Shown: positions 36,699 through 46,747, numbered from the stretch's first letter. The stretch is DNA of 64,000 bases from Nitrospira sp. (GCA_024760505.1 CP058931.1:3420001-3484000), one strand, 5' to 3'. Numbers and translations are program-made. The notes: generated by a model not told the origin, from the sequence alone.

Positions 36699-37058
36699 TT
36701 AGGAAGAAACGGAATTGGGGGCAGGATGGTGACTGATCGCTTCAGGAACGGAGGAATAGATCGAAATGAGTTCCGTCAAATGAAGAGATTCCATCGTATT
36801 GCGGACCATGGGGGACGGGGCCACGATACTGAGGCGCACCTGATTGATATGCAAAGCGTGGTACCAGGTAAAAAGGTTGCCCACTCCTCCAAGGTCCATG
36901 GTGGCCACGTTGGAAAGATTGAGGATGACGTGGCGGCAGGTTCCTTGGTGGGCCTCCTCAATGAATTTTTCAAGCCTCAGGGTTTGAAGGGCATCCAGGT
37001 GTCCAGAAAGAGTCAATACTCTCGTGGTAGGGTGGTTGGAACTATCGAAGTCCTGCAT
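36699..37058 (-). CDS. STAS-domain protein (anti-sigma-factor antagonist-like)
   Basis: This 119-residue protein covers one STAS domain: VLTLSGHLDALQTLRLEKFI, HVILNLSNVATMDLGGVGNL and VRLSIVAPSPMVRNTMESLH. In SpoIIAA-type proteins the loop after the third strand reads D-S-S/T-G and carries the phosphorylated serine. Here it reads MDLGGVGN, so the usual phospho-acceptor is absent. It may work as a non-phosphorylated STAS protein or be degenerate. No kinase, phosphatase or sigma-factor gene is nearby. Confidence 0.7.
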   Translation of the reverse strand: MQDFDSSNHPTTRVLTLSGHLDALQTLRLEKFIEEAHQGTCRHVILNLSNVATMDLGGVGNLFTWYHALHINQVRLSIVAPSPMVRNTMESLHLTELISIYSSVPEAISHHPAPNSVSS

Positions 37059-37183
37059 AAGAGGTTTATCGGCAACAATGAGGGGAGAGTGAAGCGTTTT
37101 TGTGGGAAAGACAAATCATGGATGGAAGGAGCGGGCATATTTGGTTCCGCAAAACGGGACGATTGCATTAAACAACAAACCAT

Positions 37184-37490
37184 GGGTGTGTGGTGGTAGA
37201 ATCCCCGGATTGTGAGGCTAGGCTAGTAGATCGTGTCATCATCCCCTCCTGTCGAATTTCTGAATGCGGAAGGGGAGGCACGAGGCCAGGTAACCACCGC
37301 CGACCTAGGATCAGCTAGCCCGTTGCCTCTCTTGTTTTGGTGTATCTAATAAACAAACATCTTCAATGAAAAATCTCCCTTTGGGATGGCAATTGGAGAG
37401 GCCGTTAGACCGTACCACTTTAGGCAATACGAAACGGCAATAAACGACTAAACGCCCTGTCAATATTGACGTTTCTGTGGTACGGTTTAG
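37184..37490. repeat. Island right-end module, copy B
   Basis: Counterpart of 34091-34400, including the inverted repeat TAGACCGTACCA (37406-37417) and TGGTACGGTTTA (37478-37489), here with one G-T pair. The attachment copy follows after only 3 bases, against 34 bases in copy A. Confidence 0.75.
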
Positions 37491-37492
37491 GT

Positions 37493-37526
<34 letters not shown>

Positions 37527-37803
37527 TACTCCATTAAGACGCCCTCTCCTGATGTCACGCCAAAATTTTTAACAGCAAACTTTGCCCTATCGCTCAGTTG
37601 GATAGACCAGTCTGAACAAAGCAAGCATTGTGTCTGTATGATTCCTCCAACTTTATCTTGTCTGTTGAGGACGAGAGAGATCGCTCGCTCGCAGTGGTCT
37701 AGCCAATTGAGGTAAGATGATATTGTCCTGACTTGACCAGCCGTGATTTCATCACCTGCTGGATCTTGAGGGTACAATCCATACACAAAAACGCTCACCA
37801 GTC

Positions 37804-38538
37804 ATGTCTACTTTTTCTACTCATACCGTTCGGTCTTCCATTTTCGCTAAGTATCAACCGATCATCGATCTCACCACCAATCGTATTGTTGGCTGTGAAG
37901 CCCTTGCCCGGTGGCGAGCGGATGGTGGACGTGAGATCAGTATAGAACCCGTCATTGACGAGTTTGAATCGCAGGAAGACTTAGCCTTAGAGTTAACCAC
38001 CTGTATGTTTGCCTGTCTTAAAGCGGATTTAGGCACCCTTCTGCTCGAACATCCCACGTTTTCAGTGAGCGTGAATCTGCCCCCCATTGTGATGGGGAAA
38101 AACAAGATCTTGCCGGTGCTGGAACAATTAGGGTTGATACCCCATCTCCCACAGCTCACCGGGGAAATCACTGAACGGCAAGCACTCAATGAGAAAGGCC
38201 GGGATGCCATCCGCCTGGCTCGCCAATTGGGTGCCAGAGTGGCCATTGATGACTTCGGCACTGGGCATTCAGGACTGCAACAACTTATTGACTTGGAAGT
38301 GGATACCCTTAAAATTGACCAATCCTTTATTCAGCAGTTGGGAACCAATGTTTCGGCGGAACGCCTGGTGCGTGGGATTGCAGCCTTGGCCACTATTATC
38401 GAGGTGGATATCGTTGCCGAGGGCATTGAGACCCCGGAACAAGCGGAATTCCTTCGGGCTATCGGGATTGAAAAGGGGCAAGGGTGGTTGTGGGCGAAAG
38501 CCCTTGACGCCAATGAATTGTATGCGTGGTTGGACTAG
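37804..38538 (+). CDS. Stand-alone EAL-domain protein, putative c-di-GMP phosphodiesterase
   Basis: This 244-residue protein is a single EAL domain. Visible active-site elements are GCEALARWRA (EAL Glu), SVNLPP with the metal-binding Asn, GEITER (Glu), AIDDFGTGHSG (the DDF pair), LKIDQSFI (Lys-x-Asp), IVAEGIET (Glu) and the GQGW end that replaces the more usual QGY/F. With all catalytic positions present it should hydrolyse cyclic di-GMP. No GGDEF, sensor or membrane segment is attached. It is the first chromosomal gene after the island's right end, starting 278 bases from it. Confidence 0.88.
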   Translation: MSTFSTHTVRSSIFAKYQPIIDLTTNRIVGCEALARWRADGGREISIEPVIDEFESQEDLALELTTCMFACLKADLGTLLLEHPTFSVSVNLPPIVMGKNKILPVLEQLGLIPHLPQLTGEITERQALNEKGRDAIRLARQLGARVAIDDFGTGHSGLQQLIDLEVDTLKIDQSFIQQLGTNVSAERLVRGIAALATIIEVDIVAEGIETPEQAEFLRAIGIEKGQGWLWAKALDANELYAWLD

Positions 38539-38786
38539 CGCTGCCAAGGGTCCGGATTGTTTTTTTTGAAGTTCTTCCCGCTGCCTTTTGACAGTAAGCC
38601 GACAGGACCCTCCTCATTTCATCCTGGTTAAACAATATATTTGCCTAGCAAACAGGTGTGGTGAAAAGCTGTCGTGGGGCAGGAATGGACCGAAGCGGTG
38701 TGTGACTTTACCGTGCTTTTGGCCTGGTCTATACTCAGCAACTGTCAATCAGAGTTAGTTGATCGGTCAAGGGAAAGGGGTTTGTT

Positions 38787-39677
38787 ATGGTCCAGACAGG
38801 TCTTTCTGCATGGAGACTTCTTGTCTTTCTACTCGCTCTTTTAAACGTAGGGCTTTTTTCGCCATTCGAATTGGCCTTTGCAGGTGGAGCTGAAGGCAAT
38901 CCTGTGAAGGTGACGGATGTCATCCACGGAGATCCCGCTGCGAAGTTCTTACACAAAGGTACTCTTCCATCGGTCGATGATGTTCCTGCCGGGCCGAAGG
39001 GCGAGGCCATTCGGTACGGATTTGAACTTATTGTCCACACGCAGCAGCATTTAAAAGAGTATGTTGGAAACAGTCTGACCTGTCAGAATTGCCACCTTGG
39101 TGCCGGGCGAACTCCCCATGCCGCCCCATTCGTAGGTCTGTATTCCCTATATCCCATCTATCGAACGAAGAATGACAAGGTCACGACCCTGGAAATGCGT
39201 ATTAATTCCTGCTTCCGACGAAGCATGAATGGCAAGCCTCTTCCGTATGACAGCAAGGAGATGACGGCACTGGTTAGTTACATGGCCTGGCTGTCTGAGG
39301 GGATTCCAGTTGGAATTGAAATTCCAGAACGCGGGTTCCCACGCATTGAGCCAACCCGCCCGCCGGATCCAACACAAGGAACGAAGCTGTTTACGGCGAA
39401 GTGTGCGGTGTGTCATGGGCTTCATAGCGAAGACACCCCTGTCGCTCCTCATTTATGGGGTCCCCATTCTTTTAACAATGGGGCTGGTATGGCACGGATG
39501 TCCACGCTAGCTGCATTCATCAGACACAACATGCCGCGAGACCAGGGAGATACGCTCACGAAGGATGAGGCCTATGATCTAGCCGCATTTATTTTGAGCC
39601 AGCCTCGTCCGGATTTTCCCGATCGAATTCATGACTATCCGAAAGGGCATGACCCGGACAAGGCACCACTGTTCTGA
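38787..39677 (+). CDS. Dihaem cytochrome c, thiosulfate dehydrogenase (TsdA)-like
   Basis: This 296-residue protein is preceded by AAAGGGG and has a signal peptide (LLVFLLALLNVGLFSPFELAFAG). The first haem site is CQNCH in NSLTCQNCHLGAGRTP, the second CAVCH in LFTAKCAVCHGLHSED. Between them MRINSCFRRSMNGKPLPYDS and SYMAWLSEGIPVG match the conserved core of TsdA-type enzymes, which oxidise two thiosulfates to tetrathionate or the reverse. It is periplasmic. The porin and multicopper oxidase nearby suggest a small respiratory or redox locus. The substrate assignment rests on motif order. Confidence 0.8.
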   Translation: MVQTGLSAWRLLVFLLALLNVGLFSPFELAFAGGAEGNPVKVTDVIHGDPAAKFLHKGTLPSVDDVPAGPKGEAIRYGFELIVHTQQHLKEYVGNSLTCQNCHLGAGRTPHAAPFVGLYSLYPIYRTKNDKVTTLEMRINSCFRRSMNGKPLPYDSKEMTALVSYMAWLSEGIPVGIEIPERGFPRIEPTRPPDPTQGTKLFTAKCAVCHGLHSEDTPVAPHLWGPHSFNNGAGMARMSTLAAFIRHNMPRDQGDTLTKDEAYDLAAFILSQPRPDFPDRIHDYPKGHDPDKAPLF

Positions 39678-39799
39678 TTCAGAATCAATAGGGCCTGGCC
39701 CCTTCAGGTGAGTAACAACCTGATCGCTTGCCAACGATTTTTACAAGCCAATCAAACGACCTGCCTCTTGCCCTCGAAGGGCATTCCCCCCTGACAGCA

Positions 39800-41341
39800 T
39801 TAAAATGTTAATGTCGTTGAAACGTAGAAATACGTCGAATTCTTGTTATTGGGTTTTCCCGGTTGTTGCAGATTTTCAATAAAACTTCCTTTCAATAGAT
39901 ACGCCAAGCCCGTTTCGAATACCACGTTTTCCGTCGCGATCCAATGAGCTCGTGCCTCGAAGTGTTGTCCCAGAAATTTTCCAGCCTTGCCTGAGCGATC
40001 TTGTAGGCCCGTCCCGACCCATTGGTCCTTGGCTTGGGCAAGCCAGAAAATACGATGCGCCACAAAGAATGAAAAATCCTTACGGGGTGTCAGGTAGAGA
40101 CGATAACCGGGCGAGTTGATATTCGAACGTCGAAAGGGGCCCCAAATACCAGCCGGATTTAATTCGAAGTTCACACCTCCAAAGAGGGTATCGAATCGTT
40201 GATCCTTATTGTCGTTGGGATTGCGGTCACCGCTGGCATAATCATATTGGACCAAAAAGCGGGGAGTCCAGGGGATGTCGAAGGTATAGCCGACCTCAAC
40301 ATGCTGGAAATGTGCAAAATGATCAAGCGTCTGAGCGCTCCCGGGTGCTTCCGCCAGATTCCCGAATTGCCAGATTGATTCAATTTCGTAATCCATCTGT
40401 CCTACGGCATTCGGCTTAAAAATGCGTAACCCCGGTGTCTGGAAATGACGTCTTCGGCTGTCGGTATTGGGGGGGCGATCTGTTTCATTGAGAAAATACA
40501 CATATAAATCGGTTTGGAGCCAGGAGATCTGTCGCTGTCCAAGAAAAAATCCCCAAAACATCGTTCCGTGTTCTTCAGTATCGCCTTTATTCTCATACTG
40601 GAATACCGGTTCGACGACAAAGCTTCGGAGATGTAATTTCTCCTCTCCCAGGGCCAAATGCAGTCCGGTGAATGAAACCGGGACATTCCGGAAGTTTCCT
40701 CTTCTGATCAATCGTCGGTTACCGAAATCCATGGTGAACCGCCCGACCGTGAGTTCGGCCGGGACTCCGAGTCCGAACAGATTCGACGAGCCCAAGCCCC
40801 CATAGAGTTGGAGGATGTCTGTTTGATCTTCAGTCCCACTCGGAATTGTAGACCCGTTGTCGGTTAGGAAGGCGCGGGCGTCGATAAATTCCGTAAAGAA
40901 ACGGATCGGATCATATCGGATTCCCAATCGTACGAGGGTATGAAGGGGAAGCTGCTGATCGCTGCCAACTTGATTGAGTCGAAACGGCTCATTATAGGTT
41001 TCGTACCGCGTGCGATGTTCAACCCCCAGATGCAACCATCGAGGTCCGTCAATCGTGTTTTCGATGGTGAAAGGGCTTTTTCGCAGCACGCGTATAGATC
41101 CATCAGGTCGCATGATCGCGCGCTGCTCGGTGGTTCCTTGATCTAAAATTTCCCGGTTTAACCCCGGAGACGTCTCAACGAGTTGATCTGACTGGTTGGC
41201 GGGCGTTGTGTCAGAGAGGGATCCAATCAGAGGGCCCCCTTCAGTTTCTCCGACTGCAGTGCCTTGAGTGAAAGATAGGAGCACTGCGATCCCGGAGCCG
41301 ATCAACACCGTCGTTCCGGCTTTTCGTACTACCTCAAACAC
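39800..41341 (-). CDS. Outer-membrane porin of the alginate-export type
   Basis: This 513-residue protein has a signal sequence (VLIGSGIAVLLSFTQGTAVG), a ~60-residue polar N-terminal part and then alternating beta-strand sequence to the end. Phrases typical of the alginate_exp family are LHLGVEHRTRYETYNEPF, RLGIRYDPIRFFTEFIDARA, FTMDFGNRRLIRRGNFRNVP and FLVQYDYASGDRNPND. The last residue is phenylalanine (VSTTLTF), as expected for BAM-assembled barrels. In Nitrospira-like bacteria such barrels occur without alginate synthesis, so the solute is unknown. It converges on the cytochrome gene. Confidence 0.8.
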   Translation of the reverse strand: MFEVVRKAGTTVLIGSGIAVLLSFTQGTAVGETEGGPLIGSLSDTTPANQSDQLVETSPGLNREILDQGTTEQRAIMRPDGSIRVLRKSPFTIENTIDGPRWLHLGVEHRTRYETYNEPFRLNQVGSDQQLPLHTLVRLGIRYDPIRFFTEFIDARAFLTDNGSTIPSGTEDQTDILQLYGGLGSSNLFGLGVPAELTVGRFTMDFGNRRLIRRGNFRNVPVSFTGLHLALGEEKLHLRSFVVEPVFQYENKGDTEEHGTMFWGFFLGQRQISWLQTDLYVYFLNETDRPPNTDSRRRHFQTPGLRIFKPNAVGQMDYEIESIWQFGNLAEAPGSAQTLDHFAHFQHVEVGYTFDIPWTPRFLVQYDYASGDRNPNDNKDQRFDTLFGGVNFELNPAGIWGPFRRSNINSPGYRLYLTPRKDFSFFVAHRIFWLAQAKDQWVGTGLQDRSGKAGKFLGQHFEARAHWIATENVVFETGLAYLLKGSFIENLQQPGKPNNKNSTYFYVSTTLTF

Positions 41342-41774
41342 GCCGACATCACTTTCCTGGCCTGATAGGGTCGATGGAAGGTAATGGGGCCACTTTCCTT
41401 GCGATATGTCACCATGTCATCTATTCTCGACATGGTTGTATGTTGAAGCCATTGTTCATCACGCAACTCGTCTGGAGGGTCCTCTCTCCTCACAAAGATG
41501 AGTCGGAATCAATGTCCGAAGGATATCTGAGTCTATTTTTGGTGTGGTGCCAAGTCAATAAGGCCATGTCAGAATGATGATGATAGGGTTGTGGAGACGG
41601 AAACATGTCTCTGTCCCGGCCCATGGCCTCAATGGCTCTGGAGCGAAAGAACACCCTTTCATTGGGTTGGGTAAATCCTTATGATGCTCACCTATTGAGG
41701 CGGTGGATCTCATGCGTGGGGCAATCCGCAGGTCCCGCATGCGTATGGGCTAATCAGGAAAAGGAGGCGTGGCG
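41342..41774. other. Divergent promoter region between porin and multicopper oxidase
   Basis: 430 bases separate the two divergently read genes. I found no further ORF with support and no clear operator. An AAGGAGG ribosome-binding site closes the region at 41761-41767. Confidence 0.5.
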
Positions 41775-42695
41775 ATGGGACTGAAATCGTGGTGGGACAA
41801 GTGGCTCCGGCCTATTCACCTCACGGGTTTTATGGTGTTGGCGATGGCACTTGATGGAACGGCACTCGCCAAAACACAGCCGGTCAGAGATTTTACGGTG
41901 GTTGTTCAGGAAAAGACCATTGAACTGTTACGCCACCCCAAAAAAGAAGTGACCGTCTGGGCATTTGGCTTGGAAGGTCAGGAAGCCACGGTTCCGGGGC
42001 CGGTCATTCGAGTACCAATGGGGACCAGGGTGCGAGTCCATTTTAAAAATACGCATGTGTTGCCTCATAGCATGCACTTTCATGGGGTACACCCCTTCAA
42101 TATGGATGGGAACGGTATCCGGGAATTGGGCAAGGAACAGTTACAGATGCCCGGAGAGAGCTACACCTATGAATGGACTCCGGCCGCACCAGGCTATTAT
42201 CTCTACCACTGCCATTTCGATACGGCCAATCATATGGACCACGGAATGTATGGTTTTTTCATTGTAGATGATCCTGCCTGGCCTAAGGTGGACCGGGAGA
42301 TCCTGACGATTTGGGACGAGTGGGACATAGATGGCGATGGACGGTACGACACGCATACGATCAATTCCAAATCCACGCCGGACGAAGAACCCTTGACCGC
42401 CAAGGTTGGAGAGACGGTTCGTCTCGTCATGGCCAATGTCGGTGCGGAGGTCCATGCGCCCCACATGCACGGTGTCAAATGGACCGTCCTTGACCCGGAC
42501 GATCTGACTCCTATTGACAAGGATTACAATGGGGTCATCAGCCTGGCTTCCGCTCAGATAAAAGTGGTCGAATTCGTCCCATCAAATTTGGGCACGTGGC
42601 TCTTCCATTGCCATGTGTTGCCCCATGTGGCGGATGATGGACTTTATCATCGAGGAATGCTCACCCGGCTCAACGTCCTGAAAGGACCATCGTAA
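41775..42695 (+). CDS. Two-domain multicopper oxidase
   Basis: I chose ATG 41775 over GTG 41769 because AAGGAGG ends 7 bases before the ATG but only 1 before the GTG. The 306-residue product has a signal sequence (GFMVLAMALDGTALA) and two cupredoxin domains. Copper-ligand motifs are SMHFHGVHPFN, YLYHCHFDTANHMDHGMYG, VHAPHMHGVKW and WLFHCHVLPHVADDG. Both the domain-1 and domain-2 HCH clusters are present, so a trinuclear centre formed between subunits of a trimer is expected, as in known two-domain laccases. It should oxidise a substrate with reduction of O2 (or nitrite in related proteins) in the periplasm. Confidence 0.88.
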   Translation: MGLKSWWDKWLRPIHLTGFMVLAMALDGTALAKTQPVRDFTVVVQEKTIELLRHPKKEVTVWAFGLEGQEATVPGPVIRVPMGTRVRVHFKNTHVLPHSMHFHGVHPFNMDGNGIRELGKEQLQMPGESYTYEWTPAAPGYYLYHCHFDTANHMDHGMYGFFIVDDPAWPKVDREILTIWDEWDIDGDGRYDTHTINSKSTPDEEPLTAKVGETVRLVMANVGAEVHAPHMHGVKWTVLDPDDLTPIDKDYNGVISLASAQIKVVEFVPSNLGTWLFHCHVLPHVADDGLYHRGMLTRLNVLKGPS

Positions 42696-42850
42696 ACCGT
42701 TCAGCCGAAAATTCGGTTTGCCATCGTCAGTTAAATTGAGTTTCGGCTTATGTATGACATTCGGATCCTGTCCCTCATGTATGGCCAGGAAAATCTCCAG
42801 ATGAATAATCTCTCTATGGTCGTGAGAGTGGCCGGACCCTAATTTTTCAT

Positions 42851-43477
42851 CTAATTATTTTCAAATATCGGCGGTGAGGCCTCCATATCGGTTTTTCTCC
42901 AGTTGAAAAAGAAAAATGCCGTATAAACAGTTTGCGTCACCGATCCTATCTGCGGCTCGGTTGAGAGCACAAAACGTCCGGATGCTCTTTCGAAAATATC
43001 AAAATAAAAGCGCACATAGCCCTGGCTTTGCACACGTTTATAGAAAGCCAATTCGGGTGTGGCTATGGGAAATATCGTTGCCTGAGTGGCCGGCAGCCCC
43101 AACAACCTCGCGTTTTGGGTCGTTCCTATAGACTCAACGATTAAATGCACACGATACGTCGCATCCTCTTGCTCTTCCCGAATGATCACTCCCTGTTTTC
43201 CTAGCCAACCGGCAACGACATGCCTCATATGCTGATTGATGATATCTCCGTTTAAACTCTGGTCCACCCTCAGATCTGAAGCGGTCAGGAGTATAGATGC
43301 TCCTTTGAGAATGCCCACATCATAATTCTTCAGGCCTTTGTTGATTGCTGAACTGAATAACAATTGCTCGGTGGGTGTCAGGGGATCCGTCGCCTTCTTT
43401 GAGGGTATGGCGCAGCCGGACAGACTTAGGATCAGCCAATAAATCATGATGGCTCGCACGGTATTTAATCTGGTCAT
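42851..43477 (-). CDS. Lipoprotein of unknown function
   Basis: This is a 208-residue product with lipobox LILSLSGCAIPS. The mature part (LLFSSAINKGLKNYDVGILK, VAGWLGKQGVIIREEQED, ATIFPIATPELAFYKRV, then FDIFERASGRFVLST) is a mixed alpha/beta domain resembling uncharacterised bacterial lipoproteins. An aromatic-rich patch (TAFFFFNWRKTD) lies near the end. Likely location is the inner leaflet of the outer membrane. No partner is apparent. Confidence 0.65.
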   Translation of the reverse strand: MTRLNTVRAIMIYWLILSLSGCAIPSKKATDPLTPTEQLLFSSAINKGLKNYDVGILKGASILLTASDLRVDQSLNGDIINQHMRHVVAGWLGKQGVIIREEQEDATYRVHLIVESIGTTQNARLLGLPATQATIFPIATPELAFYKRVQSQGYVRFYFDIFERASGRFVLSTEPQIGSVTQTVYTAFFFFNWRKTDMEASPPIFENN

Positions 43478-43682
43478 CTTCCCTTACTTCCTCATTTTAG
43501 AGTGATGGTCTAACGAAAGTTTTTCCTCAAAGGAAAACATTTTCACGTGTTAGAGTTTCGATGGTCCTTGATGGGTGGGATAACATACCCGATAAAACAC
43601 TATTATCCTAAAAAAGCAGTTAGATCATGAACGTCAGCACAACCTTTATTGTCTATGCATGCTTTGGATAAACCGGTCTCCG

Positions 43683-44372
43683 CTATATGGCACCGCAGTC
43701 CGCGAGCAATTCTTGAATCGTTTTGTCCACCCCCTTACCAGGTAAATCGTCGACCCAGCACGGCTGCTCAGAGCCGGCAATACATTGCTGCATGTATGCC
43801 CAATGTGCGACCTGGGTTGACCGAGTTCCCGATGCCATTTGCATAAGGAATGTCCATGAGCCACGCTGTTTGACGAGTTCGCCGGTGCCCGTCGTAATGG
43901 TTGGGCTTTTCGGGCTGGGAGGCCCCGGCAGGCCATTGAAGGAGATTTCCACTCGTCCGCCCGGTTGACCCGGTGGACTCGGTGGTCCCGGTGTCACCGA
44001 GCCGATCATGTATTGACAGAGAGCAGGCTGGCCTTCGAATTTGACAACCACAGGTCCGAAGAAAAATCCGTCATCGAATTTCTCGATATGCCAGACCGTC
44101 TGGTCATCGATTGGCACAGTTGTATTGGGATTGCTGGGATCATCCGTGTCCCACGTGTAGGCCTTGAGATACTCAGATGGCACGTACCAGTAGGTGCCGC
44201 CGTTTGCTCCCAGCCAGGCCCACTGAGAAGTTTGTGGCTCCGATTTAGGACTCTTGGCCGCGACTTCAGGAGATAATCCCGTGGTGATCATGATCAAATA
44301 GGTCACCATGGCAACAAGGAATTTCGCTGGTAACATTTCGCCCCCCAGTCTTTTTCCGAGATACGTTTTCAT
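43683..44372 (-). CDS. Exported hypothetical protein
   Basis: A 229-residue product with a signal sequence (LVAMVTYLIMITTGLSPEVAA). The mature part opens WAWLGANGGTYWYVPSEYLK, contains a proline/glycine linker (TPGPPSPPGQPGGRVE) and ends with three cysteines. YWYVP, VWHIEKFDDGFFFGPV and GSWTFLMQMA suggest a beta-rich ligand-binding or surface domain. No known family recognised. It lies next to another exported Cys-rich gene in the same direction and 85 bases away, so both may be co-expressed. Confidence 0.6.
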   Translation of the reverse strand: MKTYLGKRLGGEMLPAKFLVAMVTYLIMITTGLSPEVAAKSPKSEPQTSQWAWLGANGGTYWYVPSEYLKAYTWDTDDPSNPNTTVPIDDQTVWHIEKFDDGFFFGPVVVKFEGQPALCQYMIGSVTPGPPSPPGQPGGRVEISFNGLPGPPSPKSPTITTGTGELVKQRGSWTFLMQMASGTRSTQVAHWAYMQQCIAGSEQPCWVDDLPGKGVDKTIQELLADCGAI

Positions 44373-44457
44373 TTGTGCGTGATTGGATAACGTCCCTCCT
44401 CTACCTCCAGACTATGTTCGCGGAATCATTCAGGCTTTCTGAATAAATGACAGCGAA

Positions 44458-45900
44458 TTAGTTGCCACAGAGGGTGTGATTAATTTCGCATTGGGTCATA
44501 ATGCCGGCGCCTGTCTGTTCGGCATTGAGGTTCACGATCGCCGCATTTGTCTGTGCGTTGATATTATCGCACCCGCAAATTTGACTGGCACAGCAACTAC
44601 ATTCGGCTAGCGCCTCGACCAACGTGATCTCTGTCAATCCATTCATATTCTGGATGCCGCTGCAGGCCTCTCCCAATAACTGCGCTTCAGTTTGATGGTC
44701 CGGCGGGGGGCCGTCCTGTCCGATCCCCACGGTGGTGCATAATGTTGCATCGCAGGAATAGCCCAACTGAATGTCGGGATCATTGGGATTATTGGCGTTG
44801 CTTGACCCATAATAACCGCAGACACTTTGACAGAGCGCCCCATCGAGATCAATTTTGTAGTCTGTTTCCGGGTTAAACAGAGGGCAACCACTATCGCCTG
44901 GTGAATCAGGTATGCAGGGGAGGTCGGTGAGTATTATAGGGCCACCGGCGGGGTTATACGCTGCCGACCAGACATTGTTGCCTCGACCATGCCGCTTTTT
45001 GGTACGGGAGGAAGTGGTGACGGGAGGCGGGTCGTTGGCATTGCAGCTTTGGTCTCCTTGACCAATTTGGAACGGTCCATCATAGACCGGGCATTTGCAC
45101 TCCACGAGGTTACGGCCGGCCGCATCTTTTTCTCCCGTGCGGTAGCAAGGCGCTGTCATGCAACCCGCATAGACACCTTGATCCCTTCTATCTGTACACT
45201 CCGTTGAAGTGTCTTCTCCCATGCTGACGTAATCGCGTTTGTACCGTTCTGAATACACGGAGATCAGGTCGGCGCCGGGAACCAGTAAATTGGTATTGAT
45301 CGCTTCACATACCGGTGGGATTCTTCCGCTATTCAGGCATTCTGCTCCTTGTTCTCCGCAGGCTTCAACCGTTTCCTGATAGATATCCAGATTGGAAATG
45401 GCATGAATGTCGACGAGGTAGGTCATCTTAGGAGATACCTCATCAGTAGATATTTCGAAACACGTACAATTGGCCAATGTTCCATCAGGGGAAAGCGTGC
45501 AGGGCAAAGACGGGTTTTCAGCACTATTCCCTGTCGGGGCATCGGGGCCTGAGTAATAGCACAGGGCATAAGAAAATGGTCTGCCGGATGGCGGTGTACA
45601 TTGCAGGAAATTCGCCGCGGACGTCCAGACATTCGCATAAGCAGGACCATAATCTGTGGTTACCGTATCATTGAACGTATACACATCACTGAGTCTCACG
45701 CCACGGAGGATCGACTTACTATATCGATGTCCATAGTTGCTAGGATTGGTCTTTGAAGAAAACCCGTCACGGTGATCCCTGTCGCCGGCATAGAGATCAT
45801 TGCCACTCGCCAGGATTATAGCCACGGGTAGAGCCAAACAGAGAAGTACGTGGCCCACTGTCAGTAAGCGCGAGCATGTAATGATGTGTTTCATGATCAA
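44458..45900 (-). CDS. Exported cysteine-rich protein of unknown function
   Basis: 480 residues with a signal sequence (LLCLALPVAIILASG) and more than 30 cysteines in the mature protein, many in pairs (NCTCFEI, ECKCPVYDG, ECSCCASQICGCDN). That number suggests extensive disulfides, possibly metal or haem binding, but there is no CxxCH haem motif. Patches such as GVRLSDVYTFNDTVTTDYGP and WSAAYNPAGGPIILTDLPC are not from a family I know. The start could be either of two nearby ATGs (MIMKHI). Its neighbour at 43683 is in the same direction. Confidence 0.6.
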   Translation of the reverse strand: MIMKHIITCSRLLTVGHVLLCLALPVAIILASGNDLYAGDRDHRDGFSSKTNPSNYGHRYSKSILRGVRLSDVYTFNDTVTTDYGPAYANVWTSAANFLQCTPPSGRPFSYALCYYSGPDAPTGNSAENPSLPCTLSPDGTLANCTCFEISTDEVSPKMTYLVDIHAISNLDIYQETVEACGEQGAECLNSGRIPPVCEAINTNLLVPGADLISVYSERYKRDYVSMGEDTSTECTDRRDQGVYAGCMTAPCYRTGEKDAAGRNLVECKCPVYDGPFQIGQGDQSCNANDPPPVTTSSRTKKRHGRGNNVWSAAYNPAGGPIILTDLPCIPDSPGDSGCPLFNPETDYKIDLDGALCQSVCGYYGSSNANNPNDPDIQLGYSCDATLCTTVGIGQDGPPPDHQTEAQLLGEACSGIQNMNGLTEITLVEALAECSCCASQICGCDNINAQTNAAIVNLNAEQTGAGIMTQCEINHTLCGN

Positions 45901-46389
45901 CCTCCATTCAGGACATTTCTAAGCCACAAACTCTAGCGCTTCGAAATGCTTCCGGTTTTTGTGGATCACTTTCTTGATGATCTCCCTACAGCATGTATTT
46001 CTTAAAACGGATCCGTTGGCTCCGGATTTGATGCGGACGTCTGTACATTACCTACCACGCTTTTCCTGTTGGTCCGTTGCCGTTTACTTACGATTGGTCA
46101 ACGCATCTGATGTGATCCCTTGCCTGGACGTTCATCTACCTGCTCAAAACAAACCGGAAGATTTTTGATCGGTCGGCAGGAAAAGTCAAGGAAATTCTCG
46201 TCGAACTCGCTTTCCTGTGGTTATGTAATCTGTGTTGAACAATGTCATGGAATCCCTCGATCTTCAGCCCGTGATTTGTTACCTTCTCTTTGAGAGCGAG
46301 TGTTGATCGATGTGGGTCGTGATGAACCTCGCACGGCAGGCTGCGTGCTGAATGGGCAATTATTTATTGAAAGTTATGGAAAGGTGGTC
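45901..46389. other. Intergenic region upstream of the DsbA-like gene
   Basis: Nearly 490 bases with no supported gene. Open frames at 45959 and 46300 lack motifs or good ribosome-binding sites. The region should contain promoters for both divergent genes. Confidence 0.45.
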
Positions 46390-46747
46390 ATGAATCGACG
46401 AATTCAGGAAATTGAGAAACCGGAGAACAGACCAGGAGGAAATTGCAGACTCCTCTCAGGACTGATCGGATTGCTGGTGTGTGTAGGTGTGCTCTTGATC
46501 AACCCTGGATCGGGCCGGGCCGTTGTTGAAGAAGATGTCCGGGCCCTTCGTGAGGATATGGAGCAGGTGAAGAAGGATCTTGCTGAAATTAAGAACATCC
46601 TTCAGAGTGCGACAAAACGGCAAAGACCGGAGAAAAGTACAGGCATCGTGGGTGTGACCGGGGGTGCGGTTCTGGGGGAAGTCGATGCGCCGGTCACGAT
46701 CGTGGAGTTCTCAGACTATCAATGCCCTTTTTGTCGACGGTATTCAT

